The position numbers and the translations under genes were made by a program. The notes beneath the pieces were generated by a model. The model was not told the DNA's origin, searched no databases, and worked only from the letters and a program-made list of their open reading frames with translations. From assembly GCF_017654505.1 (NCBI RefSeq), contig NC_054535.1, positions 80,021,603 to 80,085,602 on the forward strand: a DNA stretch of 64,000 bases, given 5' to 3'. This DNA comes from Polyodon spathula. Taxonomy: Eukaryota > Chordata > Actinopteri > Acipenseriformes > Polyodontidae. This document shows, in pieces, positions 15,820-23,689 of this stretch (the stretch's first letter is position 1; every line of letters begins with the position of its first letter).

Positions 15820-16322
15820 TAGTCATGTTGAGATCACAAGATAAACTAGACCATATTTATAAAGCATTTACCACCGTGCTAAGTTTGCAGCATTAGTAAA
15901 ACAAAAAATGAATTTATAATGTTACAGAACTACCAAATCCTGACTAAGACGCACGTATGAACACTTCAATTAGAATCCCGAGTTATTTGTTTTAAGCCTT
16001 TTAACAACAACAAGCTAAATACTTAGTGAATATGCTCCATTATTTAGGGCTTTTTACATTTCATGTCATAATGTCAGGATCATAAGATCATTTATAGACA
16101 TAATTGTTATTTTTATTTTTTCTATGTAATCATGAGCCACATTATGAATGACATAGTGGATATTCAGTCATGGGTAGTTTAGGGTTCATTTTATTTTATT
16201 ACTAAAATACTAATTGTGAAGTGCAGTTTATTTATATTTAATGAAGGTATTCAAGGAATCAATGCTGGGACATTAGTTCTAATGTCAGTTGTTAATGTGA
16301 GTTAATCTTTGTGAAACTTAGA

Positions 16323-16378
<56 letters not shown>

Positions 16379-16379
16379 G

Positions 16380-16453
<74 letters not shown>

Positions 16454-17267
16454 TTCTGAAATTATCATCGTTTTAAAATTTAAAATGTTAAATGTTTAAT
16501 CTATGACTGAGCAGAACAAAACGAATATGCTTCCCCCACCTCATTTCCTCACAATAAGCCTTCACCTGTCGTTTTAGAAGCAGTTGCTGCTGGAATAGTT
16601 TGTTTTCGTTTTCAAACGGAAGTTCTCGAAAGCTATTGAATCAGCTTGTGAAATGATCCTGCGAGTATAGGTGCAAATCTAACTGTTAAAATAAGGAAGC
16701 GGCTACTTACTCTGTGGCTGGGGAAATAACAAACGCTTTGTTCTATTTCCCCATTTGAAGTTGTTTCATCAAAATGTGGGTTTTCTGCGGAATTTTGAAA
16801 ATCAAAACTAGGTTCAAACTGAGGACTTATTAAAAAAAAAAAATGTTTACATAAAAATTGTCTATATAACAAATGAGAAGCTCAGAGTGGTATTTGACTT
16901 GCAGCTGTGAAAACAAGAAAGCTTTTTTTTAAAATGTTTTAGCAGCATAATAAATAATAGTTAAATTATATGCATGAGGTTTATTACATCTCAACTATGC
17001 TATAATCTTATACAAAGTGTCAAAGAAAATGTTGATTTTTTAAATGTTAAACAGTATATTACAGTATAGCGAAATAAGTAAAATTCAAAGTGTTGTATAT
17101 GCCCTTGTAGTCATATACTTTATATTTAGTTCCATTACATAAATTACACCAAGTTTTCCCTGGTCTTTAAGGTAATTTTTCGCATTGGATTGATTGCATT
17201 AGTAAACATAAAAAGCCATTGTCGCCTTTTATTATTTTACTACTGTAATTACTTGTAGTAGTACTGG

Positions 17268-17324
<57 letters not shown>

Positions 17325-19670
17325 CGTGCGTGTGTGTGTGTGTGTGTGTGTAATGTTCATTATTATTACTGTTTACTTTGTATAGATCGTCGACGTATAT
17401 TTGCAAAAATAATGGATATTTTTTCAATATTTCAATAACTAATTAAAACATAACAACAATCCTTCGTTTAATGTTTGTTCAGATTTGCCTTACAGTCTTT
17501 GTTTGTTCAGATTTGCCTTACAGTCTTCCAAACTATTTAGCCTTTTCGTTTATATTTTCGTTTTCATTCTAAAAAAATAAATAATAATAAGTACTAAAAA
17601 CAATACAATTAACATAACAGTAATAAACCGTGGTAGCAGGAGTCAAGATATATCGAATTCAGTAATCAAAAATGCAAAACCTTTTATCTAATGGGGTAAA
17701 GACTACATTAGCTGCATAATAAACCCTGCTATTAATGTGTCAGCGATCATGAGGATCAAAAGGTTACTCCCATGTAATAAATACACTTTGAAAATTCCAA
17801 AGACCGTTTAAACAGCATACATTTCGCTTTGACGTGTTAGAATCCGACTTCCATTCCAGCTACAAGGTGCCATCAATAAATACTGGATGGAAAGACAAAG
17901 CTACAGAACATCAGCAGATGGTCAAAATCAATATAGTACCACTATAGCCACTTTTAAGAGTGTCGCACACTATTTGGCTATTCCATTTACTGTACTTGGT
18001 ATCTAATATCCAGGGTAACACATTTCCATACACGCAGTCTGTACAACAGTAAGGTTCCCAACAACTGCATACAAACTTTCAACAAATTGGTACCTAAATT
18101 AAAAGAAAAACATGAATAGATATACGTGTGACCGCTAGTGGTGATGTTATATGACCACATACATTTGTGGATATATAACACCGTGTAACAATTTTTTGTT
18201 TTGTTTTTTTTGTTCCTGGGTAGTAAGTGTTATTTCCTAATTGCTCATGCCTCAAAAGTATAGAAAATGGCTATTATTCCCCACAGACTTTGCTTTTGTG
18301 ACCAGGACAGTGATATTTCAAAATATCACTATTTCCAATGGGAAAACGGGCAAATGTGTGTCTTTTCGTTCACATAAAGTCAGAAAAAAAACAACATATG
18401 AATCCAAATTAACATGTATTTATACTAAAGTAATACAAAAATGACTACAAAAGATTTAGAAGTGAGTAGTTTTTCGAGATTTACGATTATACTGTATCCA
18501 CAGTCATATGTTGTTTTTTCTGACTTTATGTGAACGAAAAGACACACATTTGCCCGTTTTCCCATTGGAGATAGTGATATTTTGAAATATCACTGTCCTG
18601 GTCACAAAAGCAAAGTTTGTGGGGAATAATAGCCATTTTCTATACTTTTGAGGCATAAGCAATTAGGAAATAACACTTACTACCCAGGAACAAAAATTGT
18701 GTTACATAGTGTAATCAGCACACTGATTCAAAAACACGAATTACATTTAATTTGTACACAGAAGATAAGGCCAGCGTGTACCTGACAAAGTATCTGAATA
18801 AACGAATATATTGTATGAGATGGTAATATTTATGGATATTTGGCGATTTGTAAGCATGTATGAAGGGCTATATATGTGTATGTATACGGGGCTGTGTAGG
18901 TTTATGTATATGTATGGACAGATTTAATTTAATGAAAGCATGCAAATATGCCCAGACTCACTTCTTCCACTGTTTTTTATGAGCTGGACAATTTCTTTGT
19001 AATCAATCTTCTGTGGCTCAGGGTAAAGATAGGAACTGACAGTCATGTTTTCCAACTCCAAGATGCTGTAGATACCCTCAATTAAAAAGTAATAGGGACG
19101 GTCATCCGTTTTGATATCATGGTAGATTATAACAGCCCGAGAAGTCCAGTTAAAATAAGAGTGGACATAATTGGCAAACTCTCCAAGTTTTGTAGTGGAG
19201 GGCCCCGTTCTCACAACAGTCTTGTACTCATCCTTTCTGGCAAACCCATAAGCGGGAGCCCAAGCTGTGATCAGAGGGAGTTTCCAGTGGGTGGCAAACC
19301 TGCCCACCGAAGCAGCAGAGTAGACGCACCCAGGTCCAATAAAAACGTCAGGGTTCGTGTACAGCTTTAAATCCACCGCGATTATTTGGGCCAGTGTCTG
19401 AGAGCATCCTCCTTCGTCCTCGGTGCTTTCGGTCACCACGTTGATGCTGTAACCCTTCAACAGTCTGTCGTCCTTCTGAATGGCTTCGTTTGCCATGTGA
19501 ATGGCTGGGGTGACCCTTGGGAGAGCCCAGGGATATTTGCTGTAATTGTTGGGCAACATCACAGCCATTGTGATGTTCTTTTTTAGATTTGATTGACCAG
19601 TTGTCAAAAGAGAAGAAATGAACATTAAAAGTAAGCCATATCCAAGTTGCATTTGGTATCCAAAACCCAT
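103..19670 (-). CDS. npr2: npr2-like natriuretic peptide receptor gene, 5' part (exons 1-5)
   Basis: This is a split gene whose five exons join in phase (1, 0, 0, 1, 0) to give 414 codons. The family binds natriuretic peptides at the cell surface and makes cGMP with an intracellular guanylyl cyclase domain. What is visible is a signal peptide and the ANF-receptor ectodomain. The motif [11 protein letters not shown] in exon 1 and [14 protein letters not shown] in exon 5 are closer to NPR2 than to NPR1 as I remember them. RETDF argues against the cyclase-less clearance receptor NPR3. Exon 4 also carries ITQRM, which recalls NPR1, so NPR1 is not formally excluded. The transmembrane, kinase-homology and cyclase exons must lie beyond the left edge. 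The gene is divergent from fer. No frameshift or internal stop was seen. Confidence 0.8.
198..978. other. npr2 intron 5, left part
   Basis: Intronic. A poly-T run lies at about 580-603. Nothing else is recognised. Confidence 0.6.
979..1277. mobile_element. possible hAT-type MITE
   Basis: The right end reads CCAGAGTTGCCTACCCCTG, whose reverse complement CAGGGGTAGGCAACTCTGG is a typical hAT terminal repeat. The left end CAGCTAGTAGGCAGTGGTCC is a partial match. An 8-bp target duplication is not convincing (CTAGCATT against CAAACTGT, 4 of 8), so this would be an old copy. Confidence 0.4.
1278..3269. other. npr2 introns around exon 4, no recognised content outside the exon
   Basis: Apart from exon 4 (2065-2200) I see only ordinary AT-rich intronic DNA. 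Short open frames here have no recognisable product. Confidence 0.5.
2065..2200 (-). CDS. npr2: npr2 exon 4
   Basis: The exon has 136 nt, 45 codons plus one base. It encodes [20 protein letters not shown] and ends [20 protein letters not shown] is an ectodomain signature of NPR2, with a cysteine absent from the equivalent NPR1 segment (IPASFHDG). The acceptor is TTTCATTGCAG and the donor is GGG|GTAAGT. Phase 1 fits exon 5. Confidence 0.91.
3270..4356. mobile_element. non-autonomous DNA transposon with terminal inverted repeats
   Basis: Left end ATACCGTATTACTTCAATTT (from 3271) and right end AATTTGAAGTAATACAGTAT (to 4355) are inverted copies, about 24 of 28 bases including the adjacent GCGCTGC/GCAGCG. 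Just inside the right end are CpG-rich repeats such as GCGTTAATTCGAGGGCAGCG and CGAGGGCGGCG. The body has a T run at 3690-3716 and a short GT/GC run at 4104-4123. No transposase frame is seen. Superfamily is unassigned because the target duplication is not clear. Confidence 0.6.
4357..5043. other. npr2 intron between exon 3 and the transposon, nothing recognised
   Basis: AT-rich sequence with short A and T runs; no coding or repeat signature recognised. Confidence 0.5.
5044..5157 (-). CDS. npr2: npr2 exon 3
   Basis: The exon has 114 nt, 38 codons, in phase 0 at both ends. It reads [19 protein letters not shown] at the start, matching the NPR1/NPR2 ectodomain (TVLVITYREPPNPEYQEFQ). The acceptor is TCTTTTAG and the donor is CTG|GTAAGA. 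The open frame on this strand is short and was found by following the splice phase and the homology. Confidence 0.9.
5158..7439. other. npr2 intron 2, left part, nothing recognised
   Basis: No domain, repeat family or RNA gene recognised. Open frames of 60-70 codons here look like chance. Confidence 0.5.
7440..7830 (+). mobile_element. LTR-like segment, possible solo LTR
   Basis: A TATA-like box (GTATAAAATA near 7497) is followed 200 bp later by a polyadenylation signal (AATAAA near 7710), the spacing of an LTR U3-R-U5. The stretch GGCTGGAGCC...GGCTCCAGCC near 7443-7488 forms an inverted pair. No flanking duplication or internal region is seen, so this is a suggestion only. Confidence 0.35.
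7831..8359. other. npr2 intron 2, right part, nothing recognised
   Basis: No feature recognised between the LTR-like segment and exon 2. Confidence 0.5.
8360..8547 (-). CDS. npr2: npr2 exon 2
   Basis: The exon has 188 nt: two bases complete codon 237, then 62 codons end in phase 0. It opens with [11 protein letters not shown], which continues GR from exon 1 exactly as in NPR2 (GRIVYICGPLEM), and contains [15 protein letters not shown]. The acceptor is CCCCCCCAAAG and the donor is AAG|GTACAG. It encodes part of the ectodomain between the two ligand-binding lobes. Intron 1 between it and exon 1 is 10.4 kb and is loaded with repeats. Confidence 0.92.
8548..9194. other. npr2 intron 1, start of left part, nothing recognised
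   Basis: AT-rich intronic DNA with no recognised element. Confidence 0.5.
9195..9260. repeat. (AT)n microsatellite
   Basis: About 66 bp of uninterrupted AT dinucleotides in npr2 intron 1. Confidence 0.95.
9261..10904. other. npr2 intron 1, no recognised gene
   Basis: The longest open frame (10152-10547, minus) starts with a signal-peptide-like stretch ([18 protein letters not shown]) but runs into a lysine run made by a poly-T tract. I do not recognise it and treat it as chance. Confidence 0.5.
10905..11520 (+). mobile_element. LTR-like dispersed repeat
   Basis: A strong TATA box (GGTATAAATAGGGG at about 11036) precedes a GC-richer block that stands out from the intron. The text looks like a dispersed fish repeat, possibly an LTR. 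No TG...CA ends or duplication could be fixed. Confidence 0.33.
11573..11775 (-). mobile_element. tRNA-derived SINE with an L2-type 3' tail
   Basis: Read on the minus strand it begins GTGTGGTCCATTGGTTGAAA (A-box region), then a weak B box, then the body GTAAGTGACTCTGG...CACACACCCTAGTCTCTG, and ends with the tail AAAGGTGCCTGCTAAATAAA. The tail resembles the 3' end of the LINE fragment at 61516, as expected for a SINE mobilised by an L2-clade LINE. It lies in npr2 intron 1. Confidence 0.8.
11776..12739. other. npr2 intron 1, nothing recognised
   Basis: Only a short T run (11869-11882) and AT-rich sequence are seen. Confidence 0.5.
12740..13062. mobile_element. foldback MITE
   Basis: Arms at about 12746-12828 and 12977-13060 are inverted copies: ACACTTATAACTTTAAAGTC on the left, GACTTTAAAGTTATAAGTGT on the right, and GTCCGCTCTAGTGCACTG against CAGTGCACTAGAGCGGAC. 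The loop is about 150 bp. Superfamily is unknown. Confidence 0.6.
13195..13527. mobile_element. Tc1/mariner-type MITE
   Basis: The left end CAGCTATGGACAACAGTTTT and the reverse complement of the right end CAGATATGGCCAAAAGTCTA match each other and the terminal repeats of Tc1-like elements. Both are flanked by TA, the target site of this superfamily. The 333-bp length leaves no room for a transposase. It lies in npr2 intron 1. Confidence 0.7.
13528..15394. other. npr2 intron 1, nothing recognised
   Basis: AT-rich DNA with several A runs. Open frames up to 117 codons have no recognisable domain. Confidence 0.5.
15395..15487. repeat. (AT)n microsatellite inside a perfect 13-bp inverted repeat
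   Basis: GACAGAGGAAAAT at 15395-15407 and ATTTTCCTCTGTC at 15475-15487 are exact reverse complements. They flank about 68 bp of AT repeats, so the whole 93 bp is one potential cruciform. Confidence 0.9.
15743..15817. repeat. (AT)n microsatellite
   Basis: About 75 bp of AT repeats following a short ACAC-rich stretch. Confidence 0.95.
16324..16450. repeat. compound (GT)n-(AT)n microsatellite
   Basis: GT repeats run to about 16368, then GTATATGT interruptions, then about 65 bp of AT repeats. Confidence 0.95.
16451..17270. other. npr2 intron 1, nothing recognised
   Basis: AT-rich, no recognised element. Confidence 0.5.
17271..17350. repeat. (GT)n microsatellite
   Basis: About 80 bp of GT repeats with a GCGTGCGTGCG interruption; a candidate Z-DNA tract. 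Confidence 0.95.
17472..17525. repeat. 27-bp tandem duplication
   Basis: The segment TTCAGATTTGCCTTACAGTC is present twice in direct tandem, with a period of about 27 bp. Confidence 0.8.
17526..18175. other. npr2 intron 1, nothing recognised
   Basis: No feature recognised. Confidence 0.5.
18179..18711. mobile_element. PIF/Harbinger-type foldback MITE with near-identical 200-bp arms
   Basis: Arms 18179-18401 and 18504-18711 are reverse complements with about three substitutions and a few small indels. The ends read CACCGTGTAACA and, on the other strand, CACTATGTAACA. The element is flanked by TAA at 18176-18178 and 18712-18714, which fits the 3-bp TWA duplication of PIF/Harbinger elements. 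It carries no transposase. The copy lies 250 bp inside npr2 intron 1, so the pre-mRNA could fold into a long hairpin close to the exon 1 donor. Confidence 0.8.
18962..19670 (-). CDS. npr2: npr2 exon 1: signal peptide and N-terminal ligand-binding lobe
   Basis: I start at the ATG at 19670. An in-frame TAA lies upstream, the earlier in-frame start-like codon at 19697 is GTG, and the context CAAAATGG is good. Codons 1-236 are present, with codon 237 split. Residues 1 to about 27 form a hydrophobic signal peptide ([16 protein letters not shown]). Mature sequence follows with N-glycosylation sites at NIT, NYS, NWT and NMT. The cysteines in GGCSQT and [10 protein letters not shown] match the first disulfide loop of natriuretic receptors. 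The donor is AGAA|GTGAGT and phase is 1. In this family the first exon also ends just before the YICGP motif, as here. Confidence 0.93.
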
Positions 19671-19693
19671 TTTGACAGAGCAGGTAGAAGATT

Positions 19694-19699
19694 TCACAT
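19694..19699 (-). promoter_or_regulatory. start-stop upstream ORF (ATGTGA) before the npr2 start codon
   Basis: On the minus strand ATG is followed at once by TGA, 23 bases upstream of the main ATG and in another frame. If it lies in the mature 5' UTR it would act as a minimal upstream ORF that could stall ribosomes. That it is transcribed is inferred. Confidence 0.35.
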
Positions 19700-19879
19700 T
19701 AGGCTTAGATTAGGAAAAAAAAAAAAAAAACACCTGGTGACACAAACGTTGACTTAAAAAATAAAGTGCAACTGAGAGTCCAAAAGCAGACGTTATTACT
19801 TTTGTGTCTTAATTAAATGCACAATATATATTATTCATAATATTCCACAGCTTTTTTTTTCCCTTCAGGTTAAAATAAA

Positions 19880-20100
19880 TTCATCCGGGTTCCGTTTAAC
19901 TCTTTGCAGAAGTTTTTGCAGGCCGTAACTGACATGTGTCCCGTTGCCAGTTCAGACGCTTCTCTCGCTACTCTTCAGCGAGTCCTGTCTTGTGTGTGTG
20001 TTAGCATCCATCCAGAGGACTCCAACATCAGCTAACCGCTCAGCTCTGCCCGCCTCAAAACGTCATACAAAGGCAGGTACAATAGTCCAAATAAAATAGA
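19880..20100 (-). promoter_or_regulatory. npr2: probable npr2 promoter and 5' UTR region
   Basis: This interval just upstream of exon 1 has more CpG than its surroundings. Read on the minus strand it holds a GC box (GAGGCGGGC near 20050) and a half-CRE (TGACGT near 20070). I see no TATA box. Sp1-driven, TATA-less promoters are known for natriuretic receptor genes. The transcription start cannot be fixed from sequence alone. Confidence 0.4.
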
Positions 20101-20106
20101 TTAACG

Positions 20107-20120
20107 GCGCCATCTGCTGG
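20107..20120 (-). promoter_or_regulatory. CTCF-like motif upstream of npr2
   Basis: The reverse complement CCAGCAGATGGCGC fits the vertebrate CTCF core consensus at every position I can check. It lies about 440 bp upstream of the npr2 ATG. Binding is inferred. Confidence 0.5.
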
Positions 20121-21203
20121 ACAACCCCAAAACAAAATGATTGTACTGCAGTTTCAGAAACACTGCCGTCACCAGATATTACTATTGCCACTGCTGAAGC
20201 TTCTGCTACTGTTACAAATAATAATGCACATTTAAAAACCAGGCTATTACCCCATAAATCTACATATTGTGAATTTCCATTCACTACAATATGCCTCAGA
20301 TGTGCAGTTTTGAAAGAAACATGTTACAGAGAACATGCTCAAATATATGGCAATACTCTCAGTGAATGAAATCTGTTTGCAAGCCTTGTTTTCAAGTACT
20401 GTAGAACTGGAGAGATGTCCTTATCCCAAAAGAGTTCTTAATTTGTTTGCCTTACATTCAGGAGGCCTGTTATTATTATCACTGTGCCCCATACACTTCA
20501 GGCCAAGTTGAGCAAAGCTGTTTTACTTGATTCCAACCCTGTTCTATGTTTACCAATTTAAACTAATTACACTGAACACACGCATGCGCGCACACGCACA
20601 CACAGAGACTTCATCCACATCCTACAGAAGTTAAGTATTTCATTTTTTTTTTTTTTTTATATCTCTTAACCCTTTGGTAACCCTCAGGGGTCAGAAATGG
20701 GCACCCTTGAGTTAAATTTAGTGTAGGCCTATCCTCAGAGATTCTTCCCTGTCTGGCCTGTGTCACAGTTCAGGATTCACTTTGACTGAGTGCATAACAA
20801 ATGGCTTTCCCCACCCTTGTATTCAACAGCAGGGACAGGCAACCTTCTCGTCCAGATATTTGTTACAAGCATGTCTTTAATTGCTAAAATCATCCAATTC
20901 TGCTCCTAACTAGCTCATAGAGCGCTTAATAAATGATTCCTGATTCCAAGGTATGGGGTAGGCAGTGTTACAACTAACCCCAATACATTCCGACATTGGA
21001 GTAACAAGATTTATCATCCCGTTTATGTTTAAGGTAAAATAACAACAACAACAAAAAAAAAAGATTGAATAAAGATTATTTTAAAACCAATAAAAAGGTA
21101 TGAGTAGGCTCTAAACACCTACAAAATGATGTTCTTATTTTTAGCATTTATCTGGTTATTTCAAAGTTGCTGCTTTGGACAGTCATTAATAATGGGGACT
21201 AGT
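20121..21203. other. intergenic, mostly unassigned
   Basis: A T run lies at 20644-20659. At 20829 CAGGGACAGGCAACC resembles a hAT terminus, but no partner end was found. Confidence 0.4.
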
Positions 21204-21217
21204 GTGCCATCTGCTGG
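21204..21217 (-). promoter_or_regulatory. second CTCF-like motif
   Basis: The reverse complement CCAGCAGATGGCAC also fits the CTCF core, in the same orientation as the motif at 20107 and 1.1 kb from it. Confidence 0.4.
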
Positions 21218-21555
21218 TCAAACCATCAAACTTCATCTAAACTGCAGCATTTTAGTTTTTTATATAAAACATTACTGAGCTGCTATATCTTGCTTATATG
21301 AATTATCTGTCAATTTCAATTAACTATTTCCCAAATCTGTCACTTTATCAATCTTAACTTCATATATGTCACCTAATTAATTTCACTTTTATAACTGTGA
21401 GGGTGTAAAACAGTTACTTGTTCTGCAAAAGTGGAGAGGAAATAAATGATCATTTTTTAGCATTCAATAAGCCATAAGAGGTCATGTTGGTGGTAACGTC
21501 TATAAATGTTTGTCATCTTTATGAAGATTTGTTTTCACGATTGTAAGGCACTTTG

Positions 21556-21557
<2 letters not shown>

Positions 21558-21599
<42 letters not shown>
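21558..21599. repeat. (ATT)n microsatellite
   Basis: About 42 bp of uninterrupted TTA/ATT triplets. Confidence 0.95.
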
Positions 21600-22309
21600 G
21601 TGTGTTTAGAAGAAAACAGATTTCTGAATTAAAAAGAGATGGGCCATTCATGAAAATGTAATGTTTTTTAAATTCGATATGGCACTGATATCAAACTAGT
21701 AATGTAGCAAGCCAAAAGACTTGATCAAACATGTATTATATTACATAGTGTTGTATTTGAATTATTTACACAATAAAGGTGGGACCAGTAATACTGCTGA
21801 TAACACAAAATAAGAGGTAACAAAACAGACTGCAAAACCTTGGTTATCACTCCACATTGCCTATAGCACTGGAATAGTTCATGTTTCAGTGGGTTGGGGG
21901 CACACAATCAGATCAGCACAAAAAAGCACAACATATATAAATAAACCTTTTAAGAAAACAAACCATTTTGGACAAACCATGCCTGTGCTTGCTGAGCCAC
22001 AGTTCAAAATTGGATTAAACATTTCCTTTAGCTGGTTCACCTGGTGTTTCATTTGTTGGAGAAATGTTTCCAATTAGCTGGGTAACCTGTTCTTTCAAAT
22101 CGCCTACATTACCCAGGTAACCTGTACATCCTCATTACATGGAAACCTGCACTTCCTTCAGTGTTTTCACCTTCTCCCTTGGCCCTCTAATTGGAGAATA
22201 TGAATATGTACACTCAAGAACACAGAAATTGCCCCATCTGAAGGTGGTAGCCACATTGAAAAAATTCGACAAAGAGGTTTGGGAAGGTTTTCTATGTAAT
22301 TAATTACAG
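21600..22309. other. intergenic, nothing recognised
   Basis: Overlapping short frames on both strands have no recognisable product. Confidence 0.5.
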
Positions 22310-22600
22310 CTTTGTCCATGTGGTGCCACCAGGGACCATATGGTACACAAACTAGCGTGTCATATAGAAAAGGGTATAAAAGGAAGGTATTCGGTGGTCA
22401 CTGCGTTGAGATCTTCATGCTCCCTTTTGTCCCGGACCAGGGGTACTTATGTTCGAGATCTTCAGCAATCAGCTCTCACAGTAGTGCAATTGTGCCAAGA
22501 AGTACAGTTACCGTTGCAGTAAGCACTTTACAGAAATCCAAAAATAATGTTTCAATGGTGCATAAATATACAAAAATAAAACATTTCTAAAACCGACAGG
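22310..22600 (+). mobile_element. LTR-like segment (weak)
   Basis: A TATA box (GGGTATAAAAGG near 22373) is followed after about 200 bp by AATAAA (near 22575), the layout of an LTR. Boundaries are not visible, and another promoter-bearing repeat is possible. Confidence 0.25.
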
Positions 22601-22726
22601 CCATTGAGTTCATTCATCAGTTGCATCCCAGATGACACCTATTGCCAGCAAGAGTTTGTACTGTAATTGGTATCATCGGGAGACACGTTCACAGTATACA
22701 CAGCTGCATGTGCTACAAGCCAAGCT

Positions 22727-23070
22727 GCAGCTACTGTTTGTAAAAGTTAGCTCGGGGTAACTCTCGGGTGAGAATAATGAATAGGCGCATTCAAACACTT
22801 TCATCCGGGTGCACCGTGCTGCTACCTGGCCGGAAAGAATGAAGACACTAATTCTGTAACTGCAGCCAAAGACATAAACAGTGCCACGAAGCAACCAGAC
22901 ACTCCGGAACTGCCTGAAGCAGTTCAGAATTCATAAAAACTACTGAAAGTTAGTTCAAGTGATCCAAAAGACAGGAAACAGCACAGCAAATGGTGATACA
23001 TCTTATAAACACTGTTATAACTTATATGGACATGATACTGGCTCTATACCGCTATGTCGCTAGTGGCCAT
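22727..23070. repeat. dispersed repeat, copy 1
   Basis: It shares interrupted text with 59839-60130 in the same orientation, for example CACTAATTCTGTAACTGCA against AACTAATTCTGGGACTGCA, and an identical GCAGTTCAGAATTC. Class unknown; both copies are old. Confidence 0.6.
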
Positions 23071-23449
23071 AGGGGGGGAACTGAAGAAGACAAAATGTTC
23101 CTATAAAAAATGAAATATTTGTAATGTCAGTGAATGCAATACCTAAGATTTGCAATTTTGAAAAAAGTTACAGTAGGTTTTTTTTTTTTTTTTTAACCAC
23201 CCTTTATTCCAACAGCGACGATTGTAGTTTAATGCTTTACCAGTTGATGGCAGCAAAGACACATTAAATGAAACATCAGATATTAAAGAAAAACTTCTGT
23301 GGTATACTCCACAACCTCTCTACCCATTTATAGCTAAACTTCAAAATACATTTAATTATTTTTTTTAATTTAAACTTTTAATAAGTTTTCAAATATTTAA
23401 ATCAGCTGTAAAACAAATACAGTATTTATTGACCTCTTTGTGTAAAGCA

Positions 23450-23500
23450 GGGGTTCTCAAACTATGAGGCATGCAACTGTTCCAGGGGAGGCGCAGTGCC
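23450..23500 (+). mobile_element. hAT-like terminus
   Basis: CAGGGGTTCTCAAACTATGA is a typical hAT (Charlie-like) terminal repeat. The other end was not found, so the element is a fragment or was broken by the gypsy copy to its right. Confidence 0.4.
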
Positions 23501-23689
23501 TGTCCCTGCCACCTTGTTTGTTTAGTTAAAGATGCCGCTCTCTGCCTCTGTAATGTACAGACTTTTAGTTTAGCGAGATTCAGATAATAAGCAGACACCA
23601 GACGCTAATATGCTCTCTTTTAATGCCAAGCAGTACAGAAACATAAGCACTAGCCCTCTAAAAACTCACTACACAGACTCTCCGTAGAG

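Noticed and set aside
15375..16499. Frames with long Tyr-Ile or Cys-Val alternation (also at 27387-27842 and 34726-35066)
   Set aside because: These are translations of AT and GT microsatellites.
103..19670. NPR3 (clearance receptor) or the eel-type NPR-D as the identity of the receptor
   Set aside because: [13 protein letters not shown] and the TDDRPYYF stretch fit cyclase-type receptors, mainly NPR2. The decisive cyclase exons are outside the window.
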